64,000 nt of DNA, taken from assembly GCA_030323885.1 (NCBI GenBank), contig JASIRB010003884.1, positions 62,001-126,000 of the forward strand, read 5' to 3'. Below, one piece after another: positions 11,174 to 22,332 of the stretch (position 1 is its first letter; each line of letters begins with the position of its first letter). The stretch is from Branchipolynoe longqiensis. Taxonomy: Eukaryota > Annelida > Polychaeta > Phyllodocida > Polynoidae. Position numbers and translations under genes: made by a program. The notes beneath the pieces are model-generated. The model had not been told where the DNA came from. It searched no databases and saw only the letters and a program-made list of their open reading frames with translations.

Positions 11174-11993
11174 ATATATATATACATATGTATATACACG
11201 GAGAATAGCATAATAAATGCGCATTAAATATTTCATCACCCGGTCACTCTAATTGAGATATTGGATGTGAGCAATCAAGTGTGACACCAACGACCTAGTA
11301 GGGTGCAACACAGTTCTTGAGTTTTGAATGAGTACACCAACAACCCACTCATCAGCTGCTCATGTGGCAACCATGGTTAATTATGAGCTTTAAAGCATGA
11401 CTCGTGTTCATACCTTACAATACGGCCTTTGGTCCAGTAAGAGGAAGGCTTTAGCGGTGTCTGCAATTCCACTAGACCTAGGGGGTTCCAGTTCTCCACT
11501 GGGGATCAAACCCAACAGTGCCACAGTGCCACAGTGCCACAGTGCCACAGTGCCACAGTGCAGCAGCCGTGTATTCGTCTCCCCAATTGTGCCTGGACAT
11601 TCAGGTGGAGTTCAAGCCGAGGCCCAGTCAGCCATCATGTCCTCAGTGGGGAAGAGAATTAAGGAGCCATCGGCTCAACAGGCTGCCTGGGCGACAATGG
11701 CGCTCCTTACAATTCGGACTCAGATAAGCTCAAGCAGCTGAGGCATGTAGTCGACATGAGTGAGGACTCACAGGAGGAGCTCCCTCAGACGGTTGGTTGT
11801 TGGAGATTTATGTCCTGGCAACATCTAAGGATATATCAGGATGGGTTCTTCACATGACTCTGTCTATAATTTCTGATTAAGTCAGCTGATTTAAGCCAAA
11901 GCAGAAGTGCCTGGTCATGCATAAGATAGCACGAGTAAAATTCCTCCAAAACAGGCAACAGGATCACTTAGATTTGCATGCGTTCAACAAATC
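11174..11993. other. No gene; small tandem repeat and SINE fragment
   Basis: At 11516-11562 the unit 'ccacagtg' plus two bases repeats about five times. At 11796-11852 a minus-strand SINE family A tail is present ('tatgtcctggcaacatctaa'). The open frames over the short repeat are not supported as genes. Confidence 0.5.
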
Positions 11994-12200
11994 TTGACCC
12001 AAAAAAACAGGAGGTTACAAACAAGGTGCACAAGAAGCAATGAGGGTCTGTTACTAGCAATGATAAAATCAAAATGTAGTGCATATGATCGCAGTGTAGT
12101 TAAAATGAGTGACAATATTTGGAATAGACTGCCAGCTGCAACACAAAATGCAGAAAACATATCTGTGTTTACGAAACTACTCAGAAACAATGTAACCTAG
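11994..12200 (+). pseudogene. Non-LTR RT extreme C-terminal fragment
   Basis: A 68-codon frame reads ...RRLQTRCTRSNEGLL, then AYDRSVVKMSDNIWNRLP and FTKLLRN before a stop. The block around 'WNRLP' followed by 'FTKLLR' is the usual ending of CR1/Jockey-group polyproteins. The RT core is absent, so this is a strongly 5'-truncated retrotransposon. The assignment rests on a short motif. Confidence 0.55.
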
Positions 12201-13745
12201 AAATACAGATGATGTTTAAATGCATTACCACAAAGTACAGTGAAAGCTGGATGTTTGACTGTTTACAATCTACAAACAGTTACAAGCCCTAAACAAGAAG
12301 CATGAACACCTAAATTATTACTGAAAATAAATTCAAAAGATTTGAATCAATTTGGACCCGTGCTTCCAGCGGTGAAAACAAGTATTAACACACTTAGCTG
12401 TTATGAGCAGGGTAAATAAATTCATCACACAAAAAAGAAGAACATGTTGGTAGAGATTTTGGAAGTGAGCATAGTCCGATGAAGCATCAAATTTTCAAAA
12501 CCAAAAAATGAGTGGAATGATACAAAGATACCAGAGGCCCTGGTAGGTGGTCATGCCAGCAAAGCTTCAACTGCAATTCTATGCACACCAAGAGTTTTCT
12601 GATACAGGCCTGGAGTTCAAGTAAGGAACCATAGGAACACCTATTAAATTGTTAGATATTTAAAAACCTTAATCGAAATGTCTTACTCAGCTATAAACAC
12701 ATTAAATATGGATAGGTAATCAGTTCTAACTCGGTGAATGGGTAGAATACTGGCTCAAGCATTAGGACGCAGGCAAAAATAACCTCAGGACCAGGTAATT
12801 GCCTCATAATTAGCAAATTGTCCACAGGTGAGTGCCGGATCAACCATGGGAGTGCAGACGGACCAAAGGTCAGAGACCCAATCACTACAATCACGACAAT
12901 CACGACAATCACGAGTGATTGTGACTGGCAATTCAAAAAGGTCAACATGACTGAATCTAGGAGAGAAAAGGAAAACATCTTTAACAAGTATTCTGCTGAA
13001 GCCACAATTAATACCAACCCACCCAGGGGGATGCTAATGACTAACGTGTGTATATACACATAAACAATACCCACAGAGAGGGAAAATAAATTCACCAGAA
13101 TCCAGAAACAGGAACTAGCTGTTTCTGATGAATTTATATAAGCTGGTCCCAGTGCCTTCTCCCATGTTTTACAGTACTCAAGATGGAACAGGGAACCAGC
13201 TTGAATACTAACTGTGTCACGCTGGTGACCAGCGGACAGATTCTCGCAGAGTTTTGCCCAGAACCAGTTTCAGAAGTACTGAAACATATACATGAGTTGA
13301 ACATGCTTGAACACCAGTGGAAACAAAGACACAAAATGGGGGGTGGGGGGGGGGGTGATCCCAAGCATTGCTTATTGATATTAAAAGGAACTTGCGGTTA
13401 GTGTTCCTGAGAAGATACCTTTGCTTTGCTTTGATCCATTTACCACAGATTTGATAATTTAATTGGCTTGGAGACCAGGTACAGTAACATTTCCTGAACT
13501 TGATATAATAAATGAGAAAAGTAAACCAATAATATGGTTAATGTGGTTATTATACTTAATATGTAAACATCTCACTGGACGGAGGGTAGCCGAGAGGCTA
13601 TAGCCTGACGTAAACAAGATTAGTTAGACAATATTTACCTGAGGTATAGTTGAAGGATAGCTTCTATTTGATTGAAGGCTACAGCTGAGGTTAAGCTGGG
13701 GACACTGCAGTCAAACCGATTATAAACAAGACTATGTTGCCAATT
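12201..13745. other. No gene recognised
   Basis: Contains a small (ATCACGACA)n repeat at about 12885-12915, a family F-like motif 'gtccgatgaagcatcaaat' near 12475, and a G run near 13338. I found no protein motif in the open frames. Confidence 0.45.
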
Positions 13746-14203
13746 AGGAAGTTCATGACAAAATGGCAAAGATGGGTGCAGAGGCAGAACAGCACGAAAA
13801 CAGTGTTGACTTCAAGGAGATGAAGACCATCATTAAGTCTCTGCATAGATCACCAGAATCACGAGACAGCTACCATCAACTGTCAAGACAACATCAAGTG
13901 ATCATCTTCCGCCTTAGGACTGGGCATAACAGGCTTAACAATCACCTGCACAGATACTTCCGTGTAGTACCATCTGCCCTCTGCCCCTGTGGAGAGGAAG
14001 ATCAGACTGCTGAGCATATCCTACAGAGCTGCTTGAACCATCACTCACTGAGGGAAGAGATATGGCCAGCTCCCACTGACTTGCAGGAGAAGCTGTACGG
14101 GGCTGCAGATGTGCTACAGAGGACTGTCAATTTTATTATGAGAACTGGGCTCCAAGTGTAATTGAAGGCAAACGAAAAGAAGAAGAAGAAGAAGAAGGAA
14201 GTT
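13745..14203 (+). pseudogene. Non-LTR element C-terminal zinc-binding fragment
   Basis: The frame to the stop at 14161 shows IIFRLRTGHNRLNNHLHR, then 'ALCPCGEEDQTAEHILQSC', a Cys/His cluster found after the RNase H domain of some Jockey/I-group polyproteins, and 'VNFIMRTGLQV' at the end. A (GAA)n stretch at about 14173-14200 is a plausible retrotransposon 3' tail. Endonuclease, RT and RNase H are absent, so it is a 5'-truncated copy. Confidence 0.75.
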
Positions 14204-14284
14204 CATGCCAAGATCCAGCAGCAATTGAACCACATGAAGATTAAACAATTGGAATGAGGTGCAAACTGCAGTGGCATAGCCATA

Positions 14285-15387
14285 TTTCACGTTACCAGAA
14301 CATTGGCAGCCAAAATGAACACCTTCCGGAAAATAAGGCATTATATGAGCGAAGAGACTGCACTTCTATTGTACAAAACCACAATACTGCCCATCATTGA
14401 TTATAATGACATAATATATAATATACTAACTAAAAAGCAGCAAGCAAAGCTCCAAACTATTCAAAATAGAGGTTTGCGCACAGTATTTAAAGGAAAAACA
14501 CTACATACCATTGAGATGCACAATAAAGCTAAACTAGATGCCCTAAATATTCACAGAGACAAGCACCTATTAGGCCTAATGTACCACCGCGCGAAAGACC
14601 CATATTACATAGACACACCTACACAAGCCACACGTGCAGCACAAGCCACCCTCCTGAAAGTGCCACATGTTAAAACTAGTAAAATGAAAAAGTCACCGGT
14701 TGTTCTGGGGGGAGCACTCTGGAACCAACTACCAGCACGTGTCAGGAACAGTGATTGTTACAAAACTTTCAAGATAAACCTCCATGCACATTTAAATCAA
14801 CCAGCCTAGGCCAAAGCAGATCAATGATACACTGGGTCGGTGTTGCCGTTCCTTTCCCTGTCCCCCCGCTCCCCCACCCCCAAACAAACACTGTAAACCC
14901 AACCAGTAGCGGCCAACTAGACCAAAAACCCATCTACAATGGAATGAGCCTGGAAATGATTGTAGTTGGATCCTACTGAGGTACATGATTAATCAATATT
15001 AACGTACTTACTAACTCAATAGGCCCCACCTGAGATTACCATGAACGTAAGTTCAATCACAAAGGCCCACCCTACATCCCCCATCACCCTTTCAAAGAGT
15101 ATGTTACTACTAGAAAGATAACCAGCTGTGCCCCACCCCTACTAATGCCTACCATACTAGTCTAACTTAGTTACCTCCCCGCATGTGTTTCTATTTTTCT
15201 TATCTTGTTCTTTAACTATCATTCATGTAACGATGTTTTGCTTATTTTCCTGTAATTGTCTATTTGTATATTGTTGTAGATTTGTTTACTGTGTAGAGGC
15301 AATTGTGATTAGGGCTGGAAGACCAGTGCATTAGCACTGACAACATGTTATTCAGAGGAATAAAAAAACACTTGAACAAAAAAAAAA
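14285..15387 (+). pseudogene. CR1/Jockey-like 3' fragment with poly-A-rich end
   Basis: The reading frame 14303-14809 (168 codons) aligns with the C-terminus of the 7.5-8.5 kb RT: 'LPIIDYNDIIYNILTKKQ', 'IQNRGLRTVFKGKTLH', 'LWNQLPARVRNSD'. Similarity starts slightly upstream of the first ATG, so that ATG is not a true start. The 3' region runs to an A-rich end at 15361-15387 ('gaataaaaaaacacttgaac' then A9). The RT catalytic motifs are absent because of 5' truncation. Confidence 0.8.
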
Positions 15388-15737
15388 TCGGGTCTAGCCA
15401 AAACCATCTTGTAAGGCACGGTGAAAGGAAGAAGAAGACGAGGTAGACAAAGGAAAAGGTGGGTGGGGGGGGGAGACAACATCAGGGAATGGACAGGCAA
15501 GTCCCAGAGGACAGTGGAGAACGGGGGGAAATGGAGAAAACTGGTTGCAAAGTCATCTGCTATGCAATTACCCTCATGGATAATGGATTGATGATGATGC
15601 AATGATTAACTTGTAGTGGCTAAGGCTTCGTCTCACTGTCCTTCGCTTAGCCTCAGCTATCGCCTTCAATAAACCAGAACTTATACTCTACCTAAGGTAA
15701 AGTATCTTCTAAGCTAATCTATATATATATATATATA
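15388..15737. other. Nothing recognised
   Basis: A G run and purine-rich stretch near 15410-15480, then an (AT)n run at 15721-15736. No supportable gene. Confidence 0.4.
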
Positions 15738-15925
15738 CAGTGGAACCCCGTTATTATGCGATCATTAGGGTCCATAAAATGTCTTCGAGAAAACAGTAGG
15801 GTGGGGCTAAATTGGGATTCAGTTTACTGAATTACCTTTGAATTAAAGAATTCTGGGTGCAATGGATCATCGTGTTCTATCCGAACTCGCGTTAAATTGG
15901 GGCGAGTTATTAAGGGGTTTCACTG
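15738..15925. mobile_element. Pogo/Tc1-type MITE M7
   Basis: The ends 'cagtggaaccccgttatta' and 'ttattaaggggtttcactg' are inverted complements and TA lies directly outside both, as for Tc1/mariner/pogo elements. It is 188 bp and non-coding, inserted beside an (AT)n run. Confidence 0.8.
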
Positions 15926-15943
15926 TATGTGTAGTTGCCATTA

Positions 15944-15977
<34 letters not shown>

Positions 15978-16589
15978 TAGTGACAATGCTTACACGGAGG
16001 GCTTCATTGTCCGGTTTCAATTAGTATCTCATATGAGAACCTGATACACCGCATCTATTCCAACAGGATTGATGGAGTCAATTATCCTATCTTATTTCTT
16101 CTGGTAGCCCACGCATGCGCAATGCCATCGTCTCCGCGTGCAGAGGGGAAAAGATGACATGGGGAAATTGGTTTAATTGTTATCATGTTACTACCACTTA
16201 CTCGACATTTCCATGGTTGGAGTATAACCATGGTAACCCAGTCATCTACCTATAACTTAACCATATATTGGCTGGATGTGTTGTCTACGGTGAGACTGGC
16301 CATAGTTTATTAGAATTTCCCAGTATATATTTGTTGTGTTGTTGTGTGTCCCCAACACAAGAAAATAATCATGGCATCAACTGCCATGGTAGTTATTCCT
16401 CAACTATCCATCTGGAAGCGTGAGTTTTGCAATAAGCCGAAACTCTTGGCCCCAGTAATGAAATGTGTCCTGTTCTGGGTACTGCGCACATGTCATGTGC
16501 ATGTCCTATCAGCAGTGGACGCCATCGAACACGTGACTATTGGCAAGGGCATGCGCTGTAAGCCTATTTTCCTCCCACAGGGGCGTAGG
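15926..16589. other. No gene; AT run and unassigned sequence
   Basis: An (AT)n run at 15945-15974, then sequence with short open frames only. I see nothing else to support. Confidence 0.4.
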
Positions 16590-17175
16590 ACTCCCTACTA
16601 TGTACTTAATACTGTATATTTAATCCTATATATTTAATCCTGTATATATAATCCTGTATATTTAATACTGTATATTTAATACTGTATATTTGATACTGTA
16701 CATTTAATACTGTACATTTAATACTGTATATTTAATAATGCACATTTAATACTGTATATTTAACCCTGTGTATTTAATACTGTATATTTAATACTGTATA
16801 TTTAATACTGTATATTTAATTATGTATATTTAATCCTGTATATGCACTACTGTATATGTAATATTGTATATGTACTAATGTATATTTAATACTGTATGTT
16901 TAATACTGTATATTTAATACTGTACATTTAATACTGTACATTTAATACTCTATATTTAATAATGTATATTTAATCCCGTATATTTAATACTGTATATGTA
17001 ATACTGTATATGTAATACTGTATATGCAATACTGTGTATTCAATAATGTATATTTAATACTGTAGATTTAATACTGTATATTTAATACTGTATATTTAAT
17101 ACTGTATATTTGATACTGTATATTTAATACTGTATATTTAATACTGTATATTTAATACTGTATATTTAATACTAT
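16590..17175 (+). repeat. 14-bp AT-rich minisatellite
   Basis: About 40 tandem units of 'tatatttaatactg' with variants (catttaatac, tatgtaatac, tatttgatac). There is no coding potential. The repeat ends abruptly at 'aatactataaacagcac'. Confidence 0.95.
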
Positions 17176-17269
17176 AAACAGCACTTTGCATAGCCTTTAT
17201 ATATCATAAATAGGACGCCATCAAAGTTGTCCATTTTATTTTTGTTTAAATACATTCTTTGATTAAAGC

Positions 17270-17478
17270 TAGATAGTCCGATGAAAACATCAAGTTTTCA
17301 AAACCAAAGCAATTATCTAGATTTGATTATACATATCTAACATAGATACTAGTGCACATATTAAGCATTTGTCACCACATAGAAGGGAACACTGAGGCAA
17401 TTTAATCAACTTGGTTACTGCAGAAACTGTGAGGTTACTGTGAGGTTTGGCATGCTTGCCAAACTTAATTTGGCCATT
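17270..17478 (+). repeat. Dispersed repeat family F, left part
   Basis: Matches in order the copies at 32.8 kb and 63.4-63.7 kb (the latter inverted), with shared pieces 'caagttttcaaaacc', 'ttatctagatttgatt' and a palindromic centre 'tttggcatgcttgccaaa'. The DIRS-like element at 17.48-22.65 kb interrupts it, and the repeat resumes at 22652. Confidence 0.65.
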
Positions 17479-17583
17479 GGTCGTAATGCTCGCATTGCGG
17501 TTGATGCGAGGCGAGGGAGGACCCCCCTGCTTCTCTTTTCCCTCCAGCCGTTGGCTATTACATAATCACCCGCGGCTCCATCC

Positions 17584-17592
17584 CCTTATAGC
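17584..17592 (+). promoter_or_regulatory. TATA-like motif of DIRS-like copy 1
   Basis: 'ccccttatagccgcc' lies about 100 bases before the ORF1 ATG. The same position in copy 2 reads 'cttataaggccgccc' (47026-47040) and in copy 3 'ccttttaaggccgccc' (49289-49304). Conservation across three copies supports a promoter role, but this is inference. Confidence 0.45.
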
Positions 17593-17688
17593 CGCCCCCA
17601 CACCGCCTCAGGCCACTCGCCCTCCTGCCTCCAGACACTCCGCTCCTCCATACACTTTTTTCTTTGGCACTACTCACCATGCCACATC

Positions 17689-18904
17689 ATGCCTAACGGA
17701 CGAGGCCGGGGGAGGCGCGCCGCCCGCAGGGAGGCGCTGCGCATATCTGAGGCGAGCTCGACACACTCGTCCACGCCCTCCTCGCCCCCCCAGGCCGCCG
17801 CGCTCCCTAGGGCCGCCCCCGGCGACGCCCCCTCGGAGTGGGGGCGTACCATGCAGGCCACCCTACTCGACACGGTGGCGGCCCTGGAGCGGATGTCGGC
17901 GAGACTCGACATAATCGATGCTTGGGACGAGCGCGGAGCCGCGCCTCAGCAGACCCCCGCCCCCCCGACCGCCACGCCGCCTCCGACGCCGCCACAGCAG
18001 ACCTACCCCGCCCGGGCCCCCCGCCACACTGTGGGGGGGGCCCACCCGCCTCCACCGCCCCTGCCGGCGGCTCCGGGGGCCATCCACCCCGACTACCAGC
18101 GCTTCACCAGGGGGGGGGGCCTCCTCCACTCAACCATCGGAGGCGCCGCCTCCCCTACACTACCGCGATGCCCACGCCCACTCATCCACCTCTGCAGCTG
18201 ACGCAGTACGGGAGATCCTCGACTCGGCCGACACTCACAACGCCGGCCGACGCAAAGGTATTTCCCCCCACTACATCTTCCCCTGTGACTTAATAGAACG
18301 GGGGGCGGAGAGGAAGGCGGTGAAGCGAGGGGAGGCGACCAAGGATGAATATACCCTCGCCCTCCACATGCTGGAGGCGCACCCCGCCTTCCCCGCCCAC
18401 TCCCTTCCCGGACTCAGCCACCATGCCCTCACCATTCACCGGGATAACCTAGTTCACCCCTGGGCTACCTTCCGCCGTTATTCGGAGATGGTATTTACGT
18501 GGATCGCGGACGGTAGGCTCCCACACGGCTGGCACGACCCCGCGGCCATCAACATGGTCCGCATGGAGGCCCGCACCACGCCCACCGCTGCCCTGCCCAC
18601 GCCCGCCCGCTCCTCCGACCCCGCCCGCCCCACCCCCAGACCCCAGGCACGCCCCCAGACCGACACTCGGATTCCCTATATCCGAGACTCCCACGGCACC
18701 CACTGCCCCTCATGGAACCGTGGGACGGCCTCCTGCGACCGGACGGGGGCCGGCGAGACCCATGGGGAGGGGGCGTCGAGGTATCGACACGCTTGCGCCT
18801 ACTGCGCAAACGTGAGGAAATTCCTAACGATGCACTCGGAAGCCGTATGTATCAGCAAGAGAGGCCGCGACCGGGGGCCCCCCGCTCCCTCGGCGGATTT
18901 TTAG
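17689..18904 (+). pseudogene. DIRS-like ORF1 (gag-like), frameshifted
   Basis: ORF1 starts at ATG 17689 (MPNGRGRGRR...), matching the MPGRGKGK start of the intact copy at 47126. The basic N-terminus is followed by a proline-rich spacer. The frame changes by one base at a run of ten G (18110-18119), then continues through 'TSAADAVREIL', 'YIFPCDLIERG', 'FTWIADGRLPHGWHDPAA' and a C-terminal Cys/His region 'CAYCANVRKFLTMHSEAVC' before TAG at 18902. Undoing one G in the run would align it with copy 2. It is probably a nucleic-acid-binding structural protein of the element; the Cys/His cluster suggests zinc binding. The extra G could be mutation or sequencing error. Confidence 0.8.
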
Positions 18905-18910
18905 TCCGCC
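18892..18910 (+). promoter_or_regulatory. Stem-loop enclosing ORF1 stop codon, copy 1
   Basis: GGCGGA (18892-18897) pairs with TCCGCC (18905-18910) around the 7-base loop TTTTTAG, whose last three bases are the ORF1 stop. The same stem with loop TTTTTGA occurs in copy 2 at 48271-48289. A role in termination, readthrough or reinitiation is only a hypothesis. Confidence 0.55.
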
Positions 18911-19235
18911 GCCCGCTCCAGCCCGGCCCAGAGGGACCCAGCCGGCCCCACCCAACCCCCCACGCCGAGCCCCGCATACCCACAACCGACCCTCCTCACA
19001 TCTCGCCGCCTCATGACTCACTGCCTCCACCCCGCGCCCCTCACATCTCGCCGCCCTCTCACATCTCGCCGCCCTCTCACATCTCCCCGCCGTCCCGGCC
19101 CGCCCGCGCCCTGACCGAAGAGCCACAAACCGCTCACACCACACCCGGCTTCAAAGGCCCCCCCACGGTCGCCGCCCGCCACGACCCAACAGACCCTCCC
19201 TCAGACCGCCAGACCTCACCCAACCGCCACCCCCC

Positions 19236-19355
19236 TCTCATCTCCGCCGACCACCCGGCCACCGCACACCACGGCCTTACCACAGGCCCCGCCTCTCTCA
19301 TCTCCGCCGACCACCCGGCCACCGCACACCACGGTCTCACCACAGGCCCCGCCTG
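19236..19355 (+). repeat. 60-bp direct duplication inside DIRS-like copy 1
   Basis: Two nearly identical adjacent units of about 57-60 bp, each carrying 'ctcatctccgccgaccaccc' and 'accacaggccccgcc'. A shorter triple repeat of 'ctctcacatctcgccgcc' lies just upstream at about 19038-19090. Both are in the low-complexity spacer between ORF1 and the RT and look like replication-slippage products. Confidence 0.8.
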
Positions 19356-19599
19356 TGGAGCCGCCGCCCTCGCTGCCACCCACGCCACCCACGCCACTCA
19401 CGTTTCCCCGGAAGCGACCAGCCCCCGCCTCACCCCACCCCCCGGCGGCCACCACCAACACCACAACCCCCCCTCCTCTCCCCCGCCCCCCACCTCGCCG
19501 CAGACGCCGCCGCCCCCCCACACCCTCCCCCGGCGACACAGCCTACCTCACACATCTCCCCGGCCTCCCCCCTGAGGCCGACCGCCCCCCCCCCCCCAC

Positions 19600-21397
19600 G
19601 ACGACCTCAGCGAGCACATCTCCGACGTCGTCGACCCCCACATCCAAGACACCCTCCCCGCCGCCCCCTCCTGCGGCCCCTCCCCTCACCAATACCGCCC
19701 CACCCTCCTCGCCATCTGGCCCCACGCCTCTAGCGAAGCATGGGCCCGCTACCCCACTTTCACCCGCGCATACGCCGCACTCAGGGAAGCGGGCCTCCCT
19801 AACTTTTTGGCCGCCCGCATCCCCCTTCCCTCTGGCCTCCACATCCCCGCGATTACCCCGACCCCGCCCTTCTCGACCTCATTGAGTTCGGGTTCCCCGC
19901 CAACTTCTCCGCCTCCTCACCCCCCCGCCCGACCTTCACCAACCACCGCGAGCCCCCCAAGCACGCCCCCCACATAGAGAGCTTCATCAAGACGGAGCTC
20001 GCCCTCGGCGCCCTCGCGGGCCCCTTCACCATCCCTCCCTTCACACCCTGGACTCAGGTCTCCCCTATGATGACACGCCCCAAATCCGACCCGGGCAAGA
20101 GGCGGGTCATCGTCGACCTCTCCTTTCCCCCTGGCGCCAGCGTCAATGCAGCATCCCTCGCCGGGAATACCTCGGGAAACCACACTCCTATACCCTCCCC
20201 TCAGTCGCTGACCTCCGCCGCCGCCTCACGGGAGAGGGCCCCGGCGCATACCTATGGACCGCCTACATCTCGCGGGCCTACCGGCAACTCCGCGCCGACC
20301 CCCTCGCCTGCCCCCTGTACGGGATCACCCTCGATCAAAAGATCTACATTGACCTCGCCCTCCCCTTTGGCTGCCGCTCCTCGGGCGCGGCTTGTGTCCG
20401 CGTGACGGCAGCCGTCGCCTGGATTATGAGGCGCGATGGCTTTCACATACTCGTCTACGTCGACGACTTTGTCGGGTGCGAGGCGTCCTACCTTAAAGCC
20501 TGTCAGGCCTTCGACGCTTTCCTCGCCCTCGCCGCCGCCCTCGGGCTCGAAGTGGCGCCCGGGAAATGTCACCCCCCCCGCTGTCCGCCTCACCTGGCTG
20601 GGGTTCGCCCTCGACAGCGAGGCGATGACAGTCCGCATCGCCCCCGACAAGGTCGATGACCTTGTCCTCTCCTGCGAGGCCTGCCTCACCTGCCCCGCCA
20701 TAACTCGACGTGAGCTCCAGAGCCTCCTCGGGCGCTTGAACCACGTCGGCAGTTGCGTCCTTCACGCCCGGAGGTTCATGAGTCGCCTCCTCGGGGCGCT
20801 CCGGGGCTGCTTCGGCTGCGCCTCGCTCACCCTCGACGATGACGCCCTCCGGGACCTGAGGTGGTTCGCCCTCTACGGCCGCGCCTCCAACGGGCTCTAC
20901 CTCCTCCGTGCCCCAGCAGGGCGCACCCACGTCATAGAGTGCGACTCCTGCCTCACGGGCGGGGCGCCTTCTCTGCCACGCACTGCTACGCACGAGGGTA
21001 CACCTTGGACTTCCGAGGGCGGTTCCCCGACATCCATGAGTTGGAGGCGGTCAACCTCGTCGTCGCCCTCCGCGCCCTCATGCCTGACGACGACGCGGGG
21101 GCCACCATCGTTATCAATACCGATAACATGGCCTCCGCCGCCTCCCTCACCTCGGGCCGCGCCCGGGATGCCACCCTCGGGACCTGCGCTCGGGAGCTCT
21201 GGCTCCTCATGGCGACGGGCTGCTTCACCCTCACCATACTCCACAAGCCCGGGGCGGAGCTCGTCTTCGCCGACGCCCTCAGCCGCGCCCACCTCGACGG
21301 GCCCTGGGCAGAGGTGGCCCGCGCCGGCATGGCCTGCCTCGGGCTCCGCCGCATATCCCCCTCACATGTCGCCTTCCCATTTAACCCCGGCCTTTGA
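19600..21397 (+). pseudogene. DIRS-like RT and RNase H, multiply frameshifted
   Basis: Reading across frames gives a continuous RT/RNase H. The N-terminal block includes 'AALREAGLPNFLAARIPLPS'. Then come 'HIESFIKTELALGALAGPF', 'VSPMMTRPKSDPGKRRVIVD', and the catalytic motif 'HILVYVDDFVGCE' (YVDD at 20455-20466). The connection begins 'ITRRELQSLLGRLNHVG'. The RNase H has 'HVIECDSCLTGG', 'HELEAVNLVVALRAL', 'IVINTDNMASAASL' and 'FADALSRAH'. Frame changes occur near 19852, 20150, at the eight-C run 20572-20579, and near 20960. The frame ends in TGA at 21395. It would copy the element RNA to DNA, but this copy needs frame correction to do so. Confidence 0.85.
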
Positions 21398-22327
21398 TGC
21401 AGGTTTTACCTCGGCCGAGGCGGACGACGTTGCCCGCTCCCTCGACATGGAAGAACCGTCGACGCCAGGCCCGGGAGTACATAGCCTACTGCGTTGCCCG
21501 AGGGCTCGCCCCCCTCGACCCCTCCGACTTCCAGATCGCTGCCTACACGGCCTCCCTCTACGCCCGCGGCCTAGCCCCGGCCTCCATCAAAAACGCCCTC
21601 TCCGGAGCGCGCACCTGGGCCGGGGCCGCCGGAGGGTCAACCGCCGCCTTCGACTCTGCCCTCGCCAAGGACGTCTGCCGAGGTGGCGAGCGCGCCTCCA
21701 CCCACGCTCCTCACCAGGCGCCCCCTCTGACGCCTCGCCACCTCGCCCTCGTCATCTCTCACCTCGCCCTCGCGGGGCCGGCCTCGCTCGTCCCTCGGGC
21801 CGCCCTCCTCCTCGGGTACTTCGGCATGCTGCGGCAGTCGAACCTGCTGTCGCCGAGTCCCGAGGGCTGGGGCGGCCCCCACACCATCACCCGCGGCGAC
21901 GTCACCCTGGCCCCCGGGGGCCTCCGGGTCACGGTCAGGACCTCCAATACCATATCCGGCCCCGCGGACGCCGTCGCCCTATTCATCCCTGCTTGCCCGG
22001 CCCTCTGGCCGCCTGGAATGCCGCCACCCGGCAGCCCCCCGCACCTCCCGACGCCCCGGCCTTCATCATGCCCTCGGGTCGCCCCCTCGATCCGCGCTCA
22101 CTAACTGCCCTCCTGCGAGGCGCCCTTCGCGCCAGAGGCGTCCCGGGGGCCGAGGCCTTTACCCTCCACAGCCTACGCCGGGGCACCGCCCAGGCCTGCC
22201 GCCGGAGTCGACATCTCCGACATCATGGCCCAGGGGACTTGGACCTCGCCCCCTCGGCGGCCCCTCGAGCCCTCTCCTCTGTCTTGGTTGAGGGCTCCTC
22301 GGGTCCACCTCCCGGGCCCAACTACTA
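21397..22327 (+). pseudogene. DIRS-like tyrosine recombinase, frameshifted
   Basis: The ATG overlaps the preceding TGA as TGATG. N-terminal core-binding region: 'QAREYIAYCVARGLAPL', 'LYARGLAPASIKNALSG'. Catalytic domain: 'LGYFGMLRQSNLL' with the first arginine, and 'FTLHSLRRGTAQ' providing HxxR (H codon 22167, R codon 22176). 'GVDISDIMAQGTWTSP' follows in another frame. Frame changes lie near 21990 and 22200. I cannot see the catalytic tyrosine in the expected place: the region reads APRALSSVL or EPSPLSWL depending on frame. In DIRS elements this enzyme integrates circular DNA by strand exchange; this copy is probably inactive. Confidence 0.8.
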
Positions 22328-22332
22328 ACATT

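Noticed and set aside
13134..13401. Overlapping short open frames around 13.1-13.4 kb
   Set aside because: They occur on both strands, have no recognisable domain and include a poly-G stretch.
16590..17175. CRISPR-like array
   Set aside because: Units are contiguous 14-bp repeats without spacers in a eukaryotic context; it is a minisatellite.
17807..19842. Minus-strand Gly/Arg-rich open frames in the 17.8-19.8 kb region
   Set aside because: They are shadows opposite the DIRS-like ORF1 and spacer, produced by high GC content.
20436..22328. A 630-codon single protein
   Set aside because: The frame matches RT motifs only in its first third; afterwards it runs in the wrong frame of the RNase H and recombinase and returns to a real frame only near its end. 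It is long because GC-rich DNA has few stops.
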